This document shows positions 11,387-20,926 of a stretch of DNA of 64,000 bases, piece by piece. Within the stretch, counting starts at the first letter, position 1. Each line of letters begins with the position of its first letter. A model generated the notes under the pieces. It was not told the DNA's origin. It searched no databases and saw only the letters and a program-made list of their open reading frames with translations. The position numbers were made by a program, and so were the translations under genes. The DNA is from Pseudoteredinibacter isoporae (GTDB lineage: Bacteria > Pseudomonadota > Gammaproteobacteria > Pseudomonadales > Cellvibrionaceae), in assembly GCF_011602085.1 (NCBI RefSeq), contig NZ_JAAONY010000001.1:1922001-1986000 (forward strand). Direction: 5' to 3'.

Positions 11387-11878
11387 ATGGAAGGCGGTAA
11401 AGTCGGCAACAGCTGGTTTATTGGCTTTAGCTTCCTCTGTGCACTGGTCTTGATGGTGTACCCACTACCAATCGACTGGCGCTGGTTGCGTCCCGAGTTG
11501 CTGTGTTTGTTGGCTATCTATTGGGTGCTGCGCTTTCCCCAGTTACTGGGTGTCGGTATGGCTTTCCTGCTCGGTCTGGTTCAGGACATTGTTCAGGGCA
11601 GCTTGTGGGGCCAGCATGCTTTGGCTTTGGTGGTGACGATCTATATTACCCAGCTGACGATACACCGTTTGCGCACCTATGGAACTCTGCAGCAATTGAT
11701 GTGGGTATTTCTGCTGGTGTTTATGCATGAGCTGTTTCTGTATTGGGTTTCCATGCTGTTGGGGCGTGAGGCCCTGTTTTCTTATTTCTGGGCGCCCGCT
11801 GTGATTTCCGCATTACTTTGGCCACTCCTGTGTCATGCTTTGGACAAGCTGTGTTGGGTGTTGCGAGTGGGGGTTTAG
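11387..11878 (+). CDS. mreD: Rod-shape determining protein MreD
   Basis: This 163-residue inner-membrane protein has about five hydrophobic helices and the family features LLCLLAIYWVLRFPQ and LGLVQDIVQGSLWGQHAL. MreD works with MreC in the elongasome. Its ATG follows the mreC stop with no gap, so translation is probably coupled. maf follows about 90 bases later in the same direction. Confidence 0.95.
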   Translation: MEGGKVGNSWFIGFSFLCALVLMVYPLPIDWRWLRPELLCLLAIYWVLRFPQLLGVGMAFLLGLVQDIVQGSLWGQHALALVVTIYITQLTIHRLRTYGTLQQLMWVFLLVFMHELFLYWVSMLLGREALFSYFWAPAVISALLWPLLCHALDKLCWVLRVGV

Positions 11879-11970
11879 CCGAGGCGCAATTTTCGCCCGG
11901 CTGTTATACTGGGGTACCCACTAACACTGGCCCCTGGGCCCAGGCTGACAGAAGCGACTGACGTACTACC

Positions 11971-12582
11971 ATGAGCTCAAAACCCTTAATTCTGGCGTCT
12001 CAATCGCCACGCCGGGCGGAATTGTTGCGCCAGATTGGAGTGGAATTCCGCGTGCAAACGGCGGACATCGATGAAAGCCCAATGGCCAAGGAGCTTCCCT
12101 TGGTTTATCTGCGCAGAATGGCGGAATCCAAGGCTCGCGCGGTGCAGTCCACCTTAAATCCCGATCAACAGAATTCATCCCCTGTTATTCTTGCTGCTGA
12201 CACTATTGGTGATCTGGATGGCGAGGTGCTGATCAAGCCCCGGGATCGTGACGATGCCCTGGCCATGTTGCAACGCATGTCGGCTCGCGGCCATACCGTC
12301 GCAACAGGTGTTTGTGTGTTATCCGGGGATAAATGTGACTATATTGAGGTCAAAACCCAGGTGCGCTTTCGTGCCTTGAGCGAGCAGGAAATTTTACGCT
12401 ACTGGGACAGTGGTGAACCCAGGGACAAGGCGGGTGCCTATGGCATTCAGGGCTTGGGAGCTGTTTTTGTGGAAAGTATTGAAGGTAGCTATAGCAACGT
12501 TGTCGGCTTGCCGCTGTGTGAAACAGCCAGTCTTTTGCAAAATGCCGGAGTGGCGTTTTGGCAGCCGCTCAACGCAGATTGA
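11971..12582 (+). CDS. maf: Maf-family nucleoside triphosphate pyrophosphatase (YhdE type)
   Basis: The 203-residue protein begins SSKPLILASQSPRRAELLRQ, the signature of Maf proteins, which hydrolyse dTTP/UTP or modified pyrimidine triphosphates to the monophosphates. The AADTIGDLDGEVLIKP block supplies the catalytic Asp, and DKAGAYGIQGLGAVFVESI is also typical. The usual AADTVV appears here as AADTIG. Its place between mreD and rng is the standard gammaproteobacterial order. Some authors link Maf to septum arrest, but housecleaning of nucleotides is the better supported role. Confidence 0.95.
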   Translation: MSSKPLILASQSPRRAELLRQIGVEFRVQTADIDESPMAKELPLVYLRRMAESKARAVQSTLNPDQQNSSPVILAADTIGDLDGEVLIKPRDRDDALAMLQRMSARGHTVATGVCVLSGDKCDYIEVKTQVRFRALSEQEILRYWDSGEPRDKAGAYGIQGLGAVFVESIEGSYSNVVGLPLCETASLLQNAGVAFWQPLNAD

Positions 12583-12644
12583 GGCGAGAGATCTGAGTCA
12601 GCAAATACGATAGTGCACTCGAAATTAATGTATAAGGAAAACGT

Positions 12645-14123
12645 GTGAGCGAAGAATTACTGGTCAATGTATCGCCGACAGAAACCCGAGTGGCTCTGGT
12701 TGAAAATGGCTTCGTACAAGAAGTGCATATTGAACGTACCCAGGCTAAAGGTTATGTCGGCAATATCTACAAAGGTAAGGTTGTTCGGGTATTGCCGGGT
12801 ATGCAGGCCGCGTTTGTCGATATTGGCTTGGAGCGTGCCGGTTTTATTCATGCGGCCGATATAGCCCCTCTGGATGAAGAGGGCATGGAAGAGCGCGGTG
12901 CGGAAGTCGCGGATATTCGTTCGCTGGTTCGCGAAGGGCAGGAGCTGATTGTACAAGTCACCAAAGACCCGATCAGCAGCAAAGGCGCTCGCCTAACAAC
13001 ACATCTTTCCGTTTCTGCCCGCTTTCTGGTGTATATGCCGTTTACCCGTCACACCGGAATTTCCACCCGTATCGAGGACGAAGCTGAACGTGAGCGTTTA
13101 AAAAATCTGGTACAGGAAGTTGATGCGGATATTCGCGAGCAAGAAGAGGGTGGATTTATTGTCCGCACCGTTGCTGAAGGTGTGAATAAAGAAGAAATCG
13201 CGGCAGATATTATTTTCCTGTATCGCCTCTGGCAGGATCTCAGCAAGAAAATCAAAAATCACAAAGCGCCAGCCGCCGTGCACGAAGATTTGCCGCTGTT
13301 TATGCGCACACTGCGCGATCTGGTGAAACCCGATTTGGAAAAACTGCGTATCGATTCCCGCGAAGTCTATGGCAAGATGCGCGACTTCGCTGAAGATTAT
13401 GCGCCCGAAATTCATGACAAAATTGAGCATTATCCTGGCGAACGACCGCTGTTCGACCTGTACAGTGTTGAAGAAGAAATTCAACGCGCGCTTGGCGAAA
13501 AAGTGGCCTTGAAATCCGGTGGTTATTTAATCATTGAGCAAACCGAGGCCATGGTCACCATTGACGTCAATACCGGCGCCTTTGTGGGACATCGTAATCT
13601 CGAAGAAACCATTTTTAAAACCAATCTGGAAGCGGCTACTGCCATTGCCAGGCAGCTGCGCCTGCGTAATCTGGGTGGCATTATTATTATCGACTTTATC
13701 GATATGAACGATTCCGAGCACCAGCGTCAGGTGTTACGTACTCTGGAGAAAATGCTGGAGCGGGACAACACCAAAACCAGTCTCACCGGCGTATCGGAGC
13801 TGGGGCTGGTGGAAATGACCCGCAAGCGCACTCGTGAATCCCTGGGGCAAAGTTTATGTGTTGCCTGCCCGGTCTGTGAGGGGCGTGGCACGTTAAAATC
13901 TCCCGAAACGGTTTGTTATGAAATCTTCCGGGAAATTCTGCGCGAAGTTCGAGCCTACAACACGGAGGAAATTGTGGTGCTGGCTTCGCAATTGGTGATT
14001 GATCGCCTTTTGGACGAAGAATCGTCCAATGTAGCGGATCTGGAAGAATTTATTGGCCGAACGATCAAGTTCAAGGTTGAAGCCATATATCACCAGGAAC
14101 AGTACGACATTATTTTGGTTTAA
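12645..14123 (+). CDS. rng: Ribonuclease G
   Basis: RNase G, 492 residues, starts at GTG after an AAGGAAAAC ribosome site. This endoribonuclease matures the 5' end of 16S rRNA and takes part in mRNA decay. An S1 domain (GNIYKGKVVRVLPGMQAAFV) lies near residues 37-125, the DNase I-like catalytic part includes IIDFIDMNDSEHQ with the metal-binding Asp pair, and the zinc-link CPVCEGRG lies near residue 410. Length and gene order (maf-rng-yhdP) are normal. Confidence 0.97.
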   Translation: MSEELLVNVSPTETRVALVENGFVQEVHIERTQAKGYVGNIYKGKVVRVLPGMQAAFVDIGLERAGFIHAADIAPLDEEGMEERGAEVADIRSLVREGQELIVQVTKDPISSKGARLTTHLSVSARFLVYMPFTRHTGISTRIEDEAERERLKNLVQEVDADIREQEEGGFIVRTVAEGVNKEEIAADIIFLYRLWQDLSKKIKNHKAPAAVHEDLPLFMRTLRDLVKPDLEKLRIDSREVYGKMRDFAEDYAPEIHDKIEHYPGERPLFDLYSVEEEIQRALGEKVALKSGGYLIIEQTEAMVTIDVNTGAFVGHRNLEETIFKTNLEAATAIARQLRLRNLGGIIIIDFIDMNDSEHQRQVLRTLEKMLERDNTKTSLTGVSELGLVEMTRKRTRESLGQSLCVACPVCEGRGTLKSPETVCYEIFREILREVRAYNTEEIVVLASQLVIDRLLDEESSNVADLEEFIGRTIKFKVEAIYHQEQYDIILV

Positions 14124-14126
14124 AGT

Positions 14127-17100
14127 TTGAAAACATCCTGGACCCGTAGTTTCGCCCGCCGCTTTTGGGGTATTTGCGCGGCACTCGTCATCAGTTTGGC
14201 CTTATTGGTTCAAGCTGGACGCTTCTTATTGCCGATGGCGAATGACTATCGCGATGATATCGCTGATCTTCTTGGCAAACAGTTGGGGGTGCAGGTTGCT
14301 ATCGCCAACATCGAAGGGCAGTGGATTGGCCTGCGCCCGGAAATCAAACTTCAGGGTCTGCGCCTGAGCAATAAGCGTGGTGAGCAGGTTCTGGAAGTCG
14401 AATCCCTCCATACGCAATTCGATCTCTTGCTGTCCCTGTTTAACTGGCGCTTGGCGTGGTCAGATTTTCGCATTGATGAGCTCAGTGTCGCACTTCAGCA
14501 ATACAATGACGGGCAAGTGTATTTGCGCGGAGTCTTGCCCAGTGACAAAAGTGAAGATACTGAGACCTTAAGCCCTTGGGAATTGCTGCTATTGCGCGGT
14601 CGGGTTGAGTTGGCCGCAGTAAACCTGGAATTCTACCCGCTGGATGGCGAACCCAGTACCTGGCAGTTGCCAGAAGTGGTGATGGAGAACACCCAGAGTT
14701 TCCACCGTTTGAAAGCGCAGCTCAACAGTGGCGACAGACCGTTGTTGAATTTTGTGTTCGAAGGTGAAGGTGATCCTAGAGATCGGGAAACCTTTCTGGC
14801 CAGTTCCTACCTTGAATTAAATCACGTCAAAATCTCTGAGCTGGCGGAGCAATTTCGCCGTGAGGCCTGGGAGAAGTTCCCGCAACGCGAACAGTTGCAG
14901 GATGTCGCCCTGACCGGAAAGCTTTGGACCGTAAAATTGCCAGGCAGCTTCATGGAGCTGCGCGGTCATTTACAGGCGGATGGCGGACATTTACCGCTGC
15001 CGGAAGTTGCAAAAATGGATGTTTCCGGTGTGCGCAGCAGCGATGGCGATTGGCAGCTGTCGCTGCAGAACATCCACGGTAAATTTGTCGATTTTGATCT
15101 TCCCAAGCCTGTTGATATTTCGGTGGAGTTTGGTGCGAATACACCACTGGCCTTGCGCAGCCCTCGCATTGATATTGGTTACTGGTATGAACTGGCGGAA
15201 ACCCATGAATGGTTGCCCGAAGGTGAGCTGAAAGAGGTTCTGGCCAGCCTGAAGCCCAGTGGCCACATTAATAATCTATACATTCGTTTGGGTGAGGACA
15301 TCGCCAAGGATTTTCTGCTGCAAGCTAATCTGGAACAGATTGCAGCTGGAGCCTGGCAGGGCGCTCCTGCGGTGAGCGGTGTGGATGGTTTTGTGGAAAC
15401 CAGTACAACGCGTGGCTTCGTGGATATCGATTCCCAAAACGGTTTTTCAATGCACTACACCACGGTCTATGATGACGCCCAGAGTTTTGAAACGATGCGC
15501 GGTCAGGTGCAGTGGGTACTGGATCGTGATAACAACAGTATCTATGTCAATAGTGGTATGTTGAGTATGCAGCAGGGCGAAACCCTGGTGCGTGGTTATA
15601 TGAACCTGTTTACGCCATGGTTTGCCGATACCTTGCCCAGTGATTTAACGCTGCTGATCGGTTTGCAAAATGAAAAGATCAGTAATTACCCCAAATACCT
15701 GCCCACCGTTGTTCCTGACTCACTTAAAAAGTTTCTGGCTGAGGCTAAAGGTGAAGGCACTCTGCGCAATGGAGCCTTTATTTATCGCGGTGGTTTGACC
15801 GCTTCTCTGACCCAAACCTATACCACCCAACTGGCCTTGGATTTGGAAGGTGCTGCACTGGATTATATGGAAGGCTGGCCACGCGTCCGCGACGTAGACG
15901 CGAGACTGGAAGTGGATGATCGCTTCCTGCAGGCCCGAGCTGAACAGGGGAAAAGCCTCGGATTGCAACTGAATAACATCGCGATCGATCTTGAAGATAA
16001 CCCAGAGGCTGAAGGCGATAGAATTAATGTGGTGGCGAATTTCAAGGGCAGTGGTCAGCAGGGCTTTGACTTTCTACTGAACAGCCCGATTGCCAGAGAG
16101 CAGGCCGATGATTTTCAGTTTTGGGAATTGATGGGCAAGCTTGATGGTAATGTGGATTTGAAAATTCCTTTGTCTCTGGAAGAAAGCAAAGGCGCCCAAT
16201 ACGATATTTCTGCCAATCTTCGCAACGCGGAATTGTATATTCCCGATGTGGCATTGCACTTTGAAAACGTTGATGCCAAGTTGAAGTACGATATCAAGCG
16301 TGGCTTACACGGTAATAATTTGCAGGCGGAGCTTTGGGGGCAAAACATTCTCGCCAAACTGAGCAGCAGCGCTCGCTCTTCTGTTCTTGAATTTGATACG
16401 CAGTTATCTATGGAGCCCTTGGCACAATGGATGAACGAACCGGGTTTGCTGTTGGCTGACGGGACGACAAAAGTCAAAGGCCGTTTGCATTTGCCCAGCA
16501 CCTATTTAAGGCGTTCCGGCGAGCAGGAAAGTAATCGACTGAATTTGCAAACGGATATGCAAGGCATTTCGATTGAATTGCCGGCGCCTTACGGCAAGAC
16601 CGCCGAGCAATCTCGAGAGACCCATATTCGAATTCCGATCCATGGCAACAAGCCTGTTGGTGATGAGGTGCAGGAACAGCTGTTTTTGCAGTACGCGTTG
16701 CAAGCGCCATTGCTCAGTTCTTCTAAAAACGAGGCGGAAGAAACACAAGCAGAAGAAGCTCTTATGGAAAAAACAGTAGAGCAGCCACCGGAGCACATTG
16801 CCCTGATTGTTCGTCAGCACGCTGAAGGCGAAAGCTTTGCATTGGGCCTGAACGGCAATACGCCGAATACCCGTGCGGGCCAAGCTGTGATCAGTGGTCA
16901 TTTAGCTTCGCTGGATCTGGAACCCTGGCTGGGTATCGTTGACAGTTATCAGGCCGCGAGAGCCCAATACGGCAGTTTGCGTTCCGCTGAACAAGGTCGA
17001 AGCCAATTGCCGAAACAGGAATCGGTGCCTTTTGCTCTGGATATTGATGTGGATGAATTGCATCTGGCTGGGTTTGCCATTCCGAATATCGCCCTGCAGG

Positions 17101-18341
17101 CCAGCCAAACACAGCAAGGTATTTTGTTAAATGCCAACAGCGATATGGTTGCGGGCAGTATTGAATACTTCGAAAGCAATCGCCCAGTAGATGTTCGCTT
17201 GAGGTATCTAAATCTGCCTGAGATCGAAGCCTCTGAAGAAACTGGCGAATCTGAAGTTCCAAACGAAGCGCTTGTCGAAGAAAAAGTCACTCAGGATTGG
17301 GATTTCAGTGATTTCCCCCATACACAGGTACATATTGAAAAGTTGGCCTACGGAAGCCGCGATCTGGGGAACTGGCGTTTTCAGATTCAAGCCGGCCAAG
17401 AGCAAGGGCTGCTGATTGATCGCATCTTTGGTGAGCTTGGTGACATTCGTGTGTCAGGTGATCTGACCGAAGGTGCTGATAATACCGCAGCAGTCGATCC
17501 GGGAGCGAGTTTGCATTGGTTGGCCGGTGATGTTTCTCGTAGTGAATTACTCGCGCGTATTCAATTTAAAGACATCAACACCTTAAGTCAGCAATGGCAG
17601 ATGCCCAGTATTCTGGAATCCGAAAGTGCTGAGTTTCAGTTGTTAATGAATTGGCCCGGCAGTCCAATGGAGTTTGATTCTTCGGTTATTGCGGGCAGCC
17701 TGGATCTGGATATACAGAAGGGGCGCTTCTTTCAATCGGCCGGAGCCGGTGGTAATGCGGTTCTGCGTTTGTTGAGCGTATTGAACTTCGATACCTGGGT
17801 TCGTCGCCTGCGCCTGGATTTTACGGACCTCTACAAAGAGGGCATGGTGTTTGATTCGGTCCATGGGCATATCGACTTTCAACAACAAGAGTTGCTCATT
17901 CAAGAGCCGATTATCGTGAAAGGCCCCAGTAGTCGTTTGCAGTTTGCCGGAAAGATTGATTGGGAAGATGAAAGTCTGGATACCAGTCTGGTGGCGACTC
18001 TACCCGTAGGTAACAATGTGGCATTGGCCACCGGTTTGTTGGTGAGCTGGCCAGCCGCCGCCGGTGTTTATCTGGCCAGTAAGTTGTTTTCCAATCAGGT
18101 TGATAAGGTTGCCAGTGTCAGTTATTCCATGACTGGCAGCTGGGCGGACCCGCAAATGAATTTCGAGCGCCTGTTCGATTCCAAAGCCGCAAAAGATGCG
18201 GGGGAAAAAGTGGCGGAAGAGGTTGAACTGCAACACGATGAAACTCCGCCAAGCGATAGTCAAAACGCTGAGCCTGAAACTGATTCTGTACGTTCCGAGG
18301 ATGTTCAGGAAAACCGCCAATCGGAAAAAGATCCGGAATAA
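14127..18341 (+). CDS. yhdP: YhdP-family AsmA-like envelope protein
   Basis: This very large protein (1404 residues; E. coli YhdP is about 1266) has an N-terminal membrane anchor (about residues 14-34), a long beta-rich periplasmic body with DUF3971/AsmA-like repeats, and a C-terminal AsmA-like block (QKGRFFQSAGAGGNAVLRLL, then LQFAGKIDWEDESLDT). YhdP, TamB and YdbH form bridges that move phospholipid to the outer membrane. A Glu-rich insertion (about 865-890) and an acidic tail of about 45 residues explain the extra length. The start is TTG three bases after the rng stop; no ATG fits before the anchor. A nitrilase gene begins two bases after the stop. Confidence 0.93.
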   Translation: MKTSWTRSFARRFWGICAALVISLALLVQAGRFLLPMANDYRDDIADLLGKQLGVQVAIANIEGQWIGLRPEIKLQGLRLSNKRGEQVLEVESLHTQFDLLLSLFNWRLAWSDFRIDELSVALQQYNDGQVYLRGVLPSDKSEDTETLSPWELLLLRGRVELAAVNLEFYPLDGEPSTWQLPEVVMENTQSFHRLKAQLNSGDRPLLNFVFEGEGDPRDRETFLASSYLELNHVKISELAEQFRREAWEKFPQREQLQDVALTGKLWTVKLPGSFMELRGHLQADGGHLPLPEVAKMDVSGVRSSDGDWQLSLQNIHGKFVDFDLPKPVDISVEFGANTPLALRSPRIDIGYWYELAETHEWLPEGELKEVLASLKPSGHINNLYIRLGEDIAKDFLLQANLEQIAAGAWQGAPAVSGVDGFVETSTTRGFVDIDSQNGFSMHYTTVYDDAQSFETMRGQVQWVLDRDNNSIYVNSGMLSMQQGETLVRGYMNLFTPWFADTLPSDLTLLIGLQNEKISNYPKYLPTVVPDSLKKFLAEAKGEGTLRNGAFIYRGGLTASLTQTYTTQLALDLEGAALDYMEGWPRVRDVDARLEVDDRFLQARAEQGKSLGLQLNNIAIDLEDNPEAEGDRINVVANFKGSGQQGFDFLLNSPIAREQADDFQFWELMGKLDGNVDLKIPLSLEESKGAQYDISANLRNAELYIPDVALHFENVDAKLKYDIKRGLHGNNLQAELWGQNILAKLSSSARSSVLEFDTQLSMEPLAQWMNEPGLLLADGTTKVKGRLHLPSTYLRRSGEQESNRLNLQTDMQGISIELPAPYGKTAEQSRETHIRIPIHGNKPVGDEVQEQLFLQYALQAPLLSSSKNEAEETQAEEALMEKTVEQPPEHIALIVRQHAEGESFALGLNGNTPNTRAGQAVISGHLASLDLEPWLGIVDSYQAARAQYGSLRSAEQGRSQLPKQESVPFALDIDVDELHLAGFAIPNIALQASQTQQGILLNANSDMVAGSIEYFESNRPVDVRLRYLNLPEIEASEETGESEVPNEALVEEKVTQDWDFSDFPHTQVHIEKLAYGSRDLGNWRFQIQAGQEQGLLIDRIFGELGDIRVSGDLTEGADNTAAVDPGASLHWLAGDVSRSELLARIQFKDINTLSQQWQMPSILESESAEFQLLMNWPGSPMEFDSSVIAGSLDLDIQKGRFFQSAGAGGNAVLRLLSVLNFDTWVRRLRLDFTDLYKEGMVFDSVHGHIDFQQQELLIQEPIIVKGPSSRLQFAGKIDWEDESLDTSLVATLPVGNNVALATGLLVSWPAAAGVYLASKLFSNQVDKVASVSYSMTGSWADPQMNFERLFDSKAAKDAGEKVAEEVELQHDETPPSDSQNAEPETDSVRSEDVQENRQSEKDPE

Positions 18342-18343
18342 AT

Positions 18344-19210
18344 ATGACTCAGAAAAACTGGCAACAGCTGACTCTTGGGTTGGTGCAGATGGTCTCGGCC
18401 AAATCTCTGGATGACAATTTGGCCGCCGCAGAACAACAGATTAAAGCCTGCGCACAAGCGGGCGCCGAATTGGTGATGCTACCGGAAATGTTCGCTATTT
18501 TCGGCGGTGGTGATCAGCTCGCTGCGGGGCAGGCTGAGGCGACCAAAGGTGGCCCCTTGCGCGGTTTTCTCTCATCAATGGCCGCTCGTTACAGTGTGTA
18601 TCTGGTTGGCGGCTCCATCCCCTGTACCGGAGCAAACCCATACACGGGAGCGCCCGAACTTGATGAGCAGCGGTCACGGGTGTACGCCTCCTGTTTTGTT
18701 TACGATGAACAGGGGCTAGAGGTGGGACGTTATGACAAGGTGCATTTATTTGATGCCCAGGTGAATGATGCCCAGGGGCAATATCGGGAATCCGATACCT
18801 TTGCGCCCGGGATCAAGCCGCAATGCTTTTCCAGCCCCTGGGGGAATATCGGCTTGGCGATTTGTTACGATTTGCGCTTTCCGGAGTATTTCAGGCAGCT
18901 GGTGGATTTGGGCTGTGAACTTGTTCTGGTGCCCGCAGCGTTTACCTATACCACGGGTGAGGCCCACTGGGATCTGCTGTTAAAGGCCCGAGCCGTGGAG
19001 AATCAGTGTTTCCTGGCCGGTGCGGCTCAAGGCGGCGATCACAGCAAGCGTCGATCTACCTGGGGGCACAGCTGCGTGATCGATCCCTGGGGAAAAACGC
19101 TGGCGAGCCTGAAGCGTGGCGAAGGACACTTGGTTTGTACTCTTGAGAGGCAACGTTTACTGGATGTGCGTCAGGCATTGCCAGCGTTGACCAATCGTCG
19201 ATTAAACTAG
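18344..19210 (+). CDS. Nitrilase-superfamily amidohydrolase (Nit1/deaminated glutathione amidase type)
   Basis: The 288-residue protein has the Glu-Lys-Cys triad of carbon-nitrogen hydrolases: Glu in VMLPEMFAIF, Lys in YDKVHLFDA and Cys in GLAICYDLRFPEYF. The closest group is the Nit1 family, whose bacterial members remove deaminated glutathione, a side product of transaminases. It is tightly coupled to yhdP, two bases after its stop. In Pseudomonas a nitrilase gene sits at the same place, followed by tldD; here tldD is absent and msrB follows. Confidence 0.9.
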   Translation: MTQKNWQQLTLGLVQMVSAKSLDDNLAAAEQQIKACAQAGAELVMLPEMFAIFGGGDQLAAGQAEATKGGPLRGFLSSMAARYSVYLVGGSIPCTGANPYTGAPELDEQRSRVYASCFVYDEQGLEVGRYDKVHLFDAQVNDAQGQYRESDTFAPGIKPQCFSSPWGNIGLAICYDLRFPEYFRQLVDLGCELVLVPAAFTYTTGEAHWDLLLKARAVENQCFLAGAAQGGDHSKRRSTWGHSCVIDPWGKTLASLKRGEGHLVCTLERQRLLDVRQALPALTNRRLN

Positions 19211-19326
19211 TGCCGCCAGAATCAGAGTGGTTTGCGATACATTTGTGAACTTCTTGTCCACCTTTTGCAAAGTCGCGCTCGTGGCCTTTTGTTAGGCTGG
19301 TATTATCGAAATAGGGAGGCTTAACC

Positions 19327-19917
19327 ATGAAACAATTATCTATTGCCGTGCTGATACCGTTGATGGCGGGTGCACTGATGGCTTGTAATAACGCGAACGG
19401 CGATCAGTCCGCTGCGAAATCTGCTGAGAAGGTAAGCAAGGAATCCTCCTTGCAGCAAATGATCGACAGTGGAGAAGATCTAAGCCAGGTGCCAAAATCC
19501 GTCTGGAAGCGTATCTTGCCCCGTGAGCAATACAAAATTTTATGGGAGAGTGATACTGAGCGCCGCTTCACCAATGAAAAAATGGGCAAGGGCAAAAAAG
19601 GTACTTTTGTAAGTGCGGCTTGTCAGTTACCGGTTTTCCGTTCCGAGCATAAGTACGATTCCGGCACCGGTTGGCCAAGTTTCTGGGAGGCCAACAAAGA
19701 CAATATCGTTCTGAAAACCGACTACAGCTGGGGCATGAGGCGCACTGAAATTCTCAGCAAATGTGGTGAGCATTTGGGTCATGTGTTTAATGATGGCCCT
19801 GCACCTACCGGCAAGCGCTACTGTATTAATTCATTGGCATTGCGTTTTGTGCCCGACGAGGATAAAAGCAGTTCGCCTGCACAGTTGCCACAAGTGCCAG
19901 GCATTAAAGCGGAATAA
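19327..19917 (+). CDS. msrB: Lipoprotein methionine-R-sulfoxide reductase MsrB
   Basis: The 196-residue protein begins with a lipoprotein signal ending in LMAC (Cys20), so the enzyme is probably anchored in the envelope and reduces methionine-R-sulfoxide in exported proteins. The MsrB domain covers about 60-178, with DSGTGWPSFWE, HLGHVFNDGPAPTG and the catalytic Cys166 in RYCINS. The four zinc cysteines are not all present: the first CXXC is SAAC (Ser96, Cys99), and the second pair is reduced to a single Cys146 with one residue deleted. Besides the lipidated Cys20, only Cys99, Cys146 and Cys166 remain. A GGGAGG ribosome site precedes the ATG, and a terminator follows. Confidence 0.92.
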   Translation: MKQLSIAVLIPLMAGALMACNNANGDQSAAKSAEKVSKESSLQQMIDSGEDLSQVPKSVWKRILPREQYKILWESDTERRFTNEKMGKGKKGTFVSAACQLPVFRSEHKYDSGTGWPSFWEANKDNIVLKTDYSWGMRRTEILSKCGEHLGHVFNDGPAPTGKRYCINSLALRFVPDEDKSSSPAQLPQVPGIKAE

Positions 19918-19964
19918 GAACCTTCTCACCAAAAAACTCTCGACTTGATCCAGCGCAAGCTTGT

Positions 19965-19989
19965 AAGACCTTTTTAATCGGTCTTTTTT
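19965..19989 (+). terminator. Intrinsic terminator of msrB
   Basis: AAGACC pairs with GGTCTT around a nine-base loop and is followed by a T-run. It lies about 50 bases after the msrB stop. Confidence 0.65.
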
Positions 19990-20016
19990 CTGAAGTTTGC
20001 GAAAAGCTGTTTTTAG

Positions 20017-20030
20017 TTAATCTGGATCAA
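20017..20030 (+). promoter_or_regulatory. FNR/Anr box upstream of ompW
   Basis: TTAATCTGGATCAA matches the FNR consensus TTGAT-N4-ATCAA at nine of ten positions. Candidate -10 elements (TATTGT at 20048-20053 or CAATAG at 20055-20060) place the box about 37-44 bases before the transcription start, as at class II FNR promoters. OmpW is FNR-controlled in E. coli, and an fnr gene lies just downstream. Confidence 0.7.
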
Positions 20031-20119
20031 GTCTTTGGACAAGGCAATATTGTTCAATAGCCTCAACAAATAAACGGGCCTTAAAACCACAAGCCCCTGT
20101 TGAGGAAGAGAGAGTAATT

Positions 20120-20839
20120 ATGAAAGCTACCCTGAAACCATTGACTTTAGCTGCGGCCATTGCGGCCTGCGTTGTTGGCACTCAAGCACATGCTTATGAA
20201 GCGGGCGATTTTATTGCGCGTGCTGGTGTAACCACAGTTGCTCCGGACGGTGACAGCACTCAGGTTTTTGTGAATGGCGGCTCTTTAGGTGCCGATTCCG
20301 GTGTTGATGTCGACAACGACACTCAGCTGGGTCTGACCTTCACTTACATGCTGGATCAGTCTTGGGGTGTTGAATTGTTGGCGGCGACGCCTTTCTCTCA
20401 CGATGCTTCTGGTAAAGGCAGCTTCCTGAATACTCGTGGCGTTGGTTCTGTTGCCGATACCAAACAGCTGCCACCAACACTGAGTGCGGTTTACTATTTT
20501 AATTCTGAAAGCGCCTTTAAACCTTATGTTGGTCTGGGCCTGAACTACACATTCTTCTTCGATGAAGAAGGTGGTGCAAACCTGGAAGCAGGCGCAGGCG
20601 ATCTGGATGTGGATCTGGATGATTCCTGGGGTCTGGCGGCGCAGGTGGGTTTTGATTTCGATCTGGGCAACAACCTGCTGTTGAACGCTTCTGTTCGCTA
20701 TATCGACATTGATACCGAAGCTACCCTGACGGTCAAAGACGGCAGTAATGCACTTGGATTGCCACAGGGCGCACGTATTACGACAGACGTAGACATTGAC
20801 CCAATGGTTTACTCTGTAATGATCGGCTACAAGTTCTAA
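20120..20839 (+). CDS. ompW: OmpW-family outer-membrane protein
   Basis: The 239-residue protein has a cleavable signal (cut after AHA, about residue 25) and the OmpW pattern of an eight-stranded barrel: FIARAGVTTVAPDG, YMLDQSWGVELLAATPFSHD, LPPTLSAVYYFN, FKPYVGLGLNYTFFF, and the terminal MIGYKF ending in Phe. OmpW forms a narrow hydrophobic channel and is often oxygen- and stress-regulated. An FNR-type box lies about 95 bases upstream and a strong bidirectional terminator follows. The ribosome site is GAGGAAGAGAGAG. Confidence 0.93.
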   Translation: MKATLKPLTLAAAIAACVVGTQAHAYEAGDFIARAGVTTVAPDGDSTQVFVNGGSLGADSGVDVDNDTQLGLTFTYMLDQSWGVELLAATPFSHDASGKGSFLNTRGVGSVADTKQLPPTLSAVYYFNSESAFKPYVGLGLNYTFFFDEEGGANLEAGAGDLDVDLDDSWGLAAQVGFDFDLGNNLLLNASVRYIDIDTEATLTVKDGSNALGLPQGARITTDVDIDPMVYSVMIGYKF

Positions 20840-20845
20840 AAACAA

Positions 20846-20872
20846 AAAGCCCGCCATTTGGCGGGCTTTTTT
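20846..20872. terminator. Bidirectional terminator between ompW and fnr
   Basis: AAAGCCCGCC pairs with GGCGGGCTTT over an ATTT loop, with T-runs in both directions. It serves ompW on the plus strand and possibly fnr on the minus strand. Confidence 0.95.
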
Positions 20873-20926
20873 CATTCTTCCCAGTGCGTGTTTACGTTTG
20901 AACGGTAAACTCGCGTTGGGAATTGA

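Larger units (their letters stand above)
19943..20032. repeat. Perfect 11-bp inverted repeat flanking the msrB-ompW intergenic region
   Basis: ACTTGATCCAG at 19943-19953 and its exact reverse complement at 20022-20032 are separated by 68 bases that hold the msrB terminator. Both arms contain an FNR half site (TTGAT / ATCAA), so a dimer could bind at each end, or the arms could pair in a read-through RNA. Confidence 0.7.
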
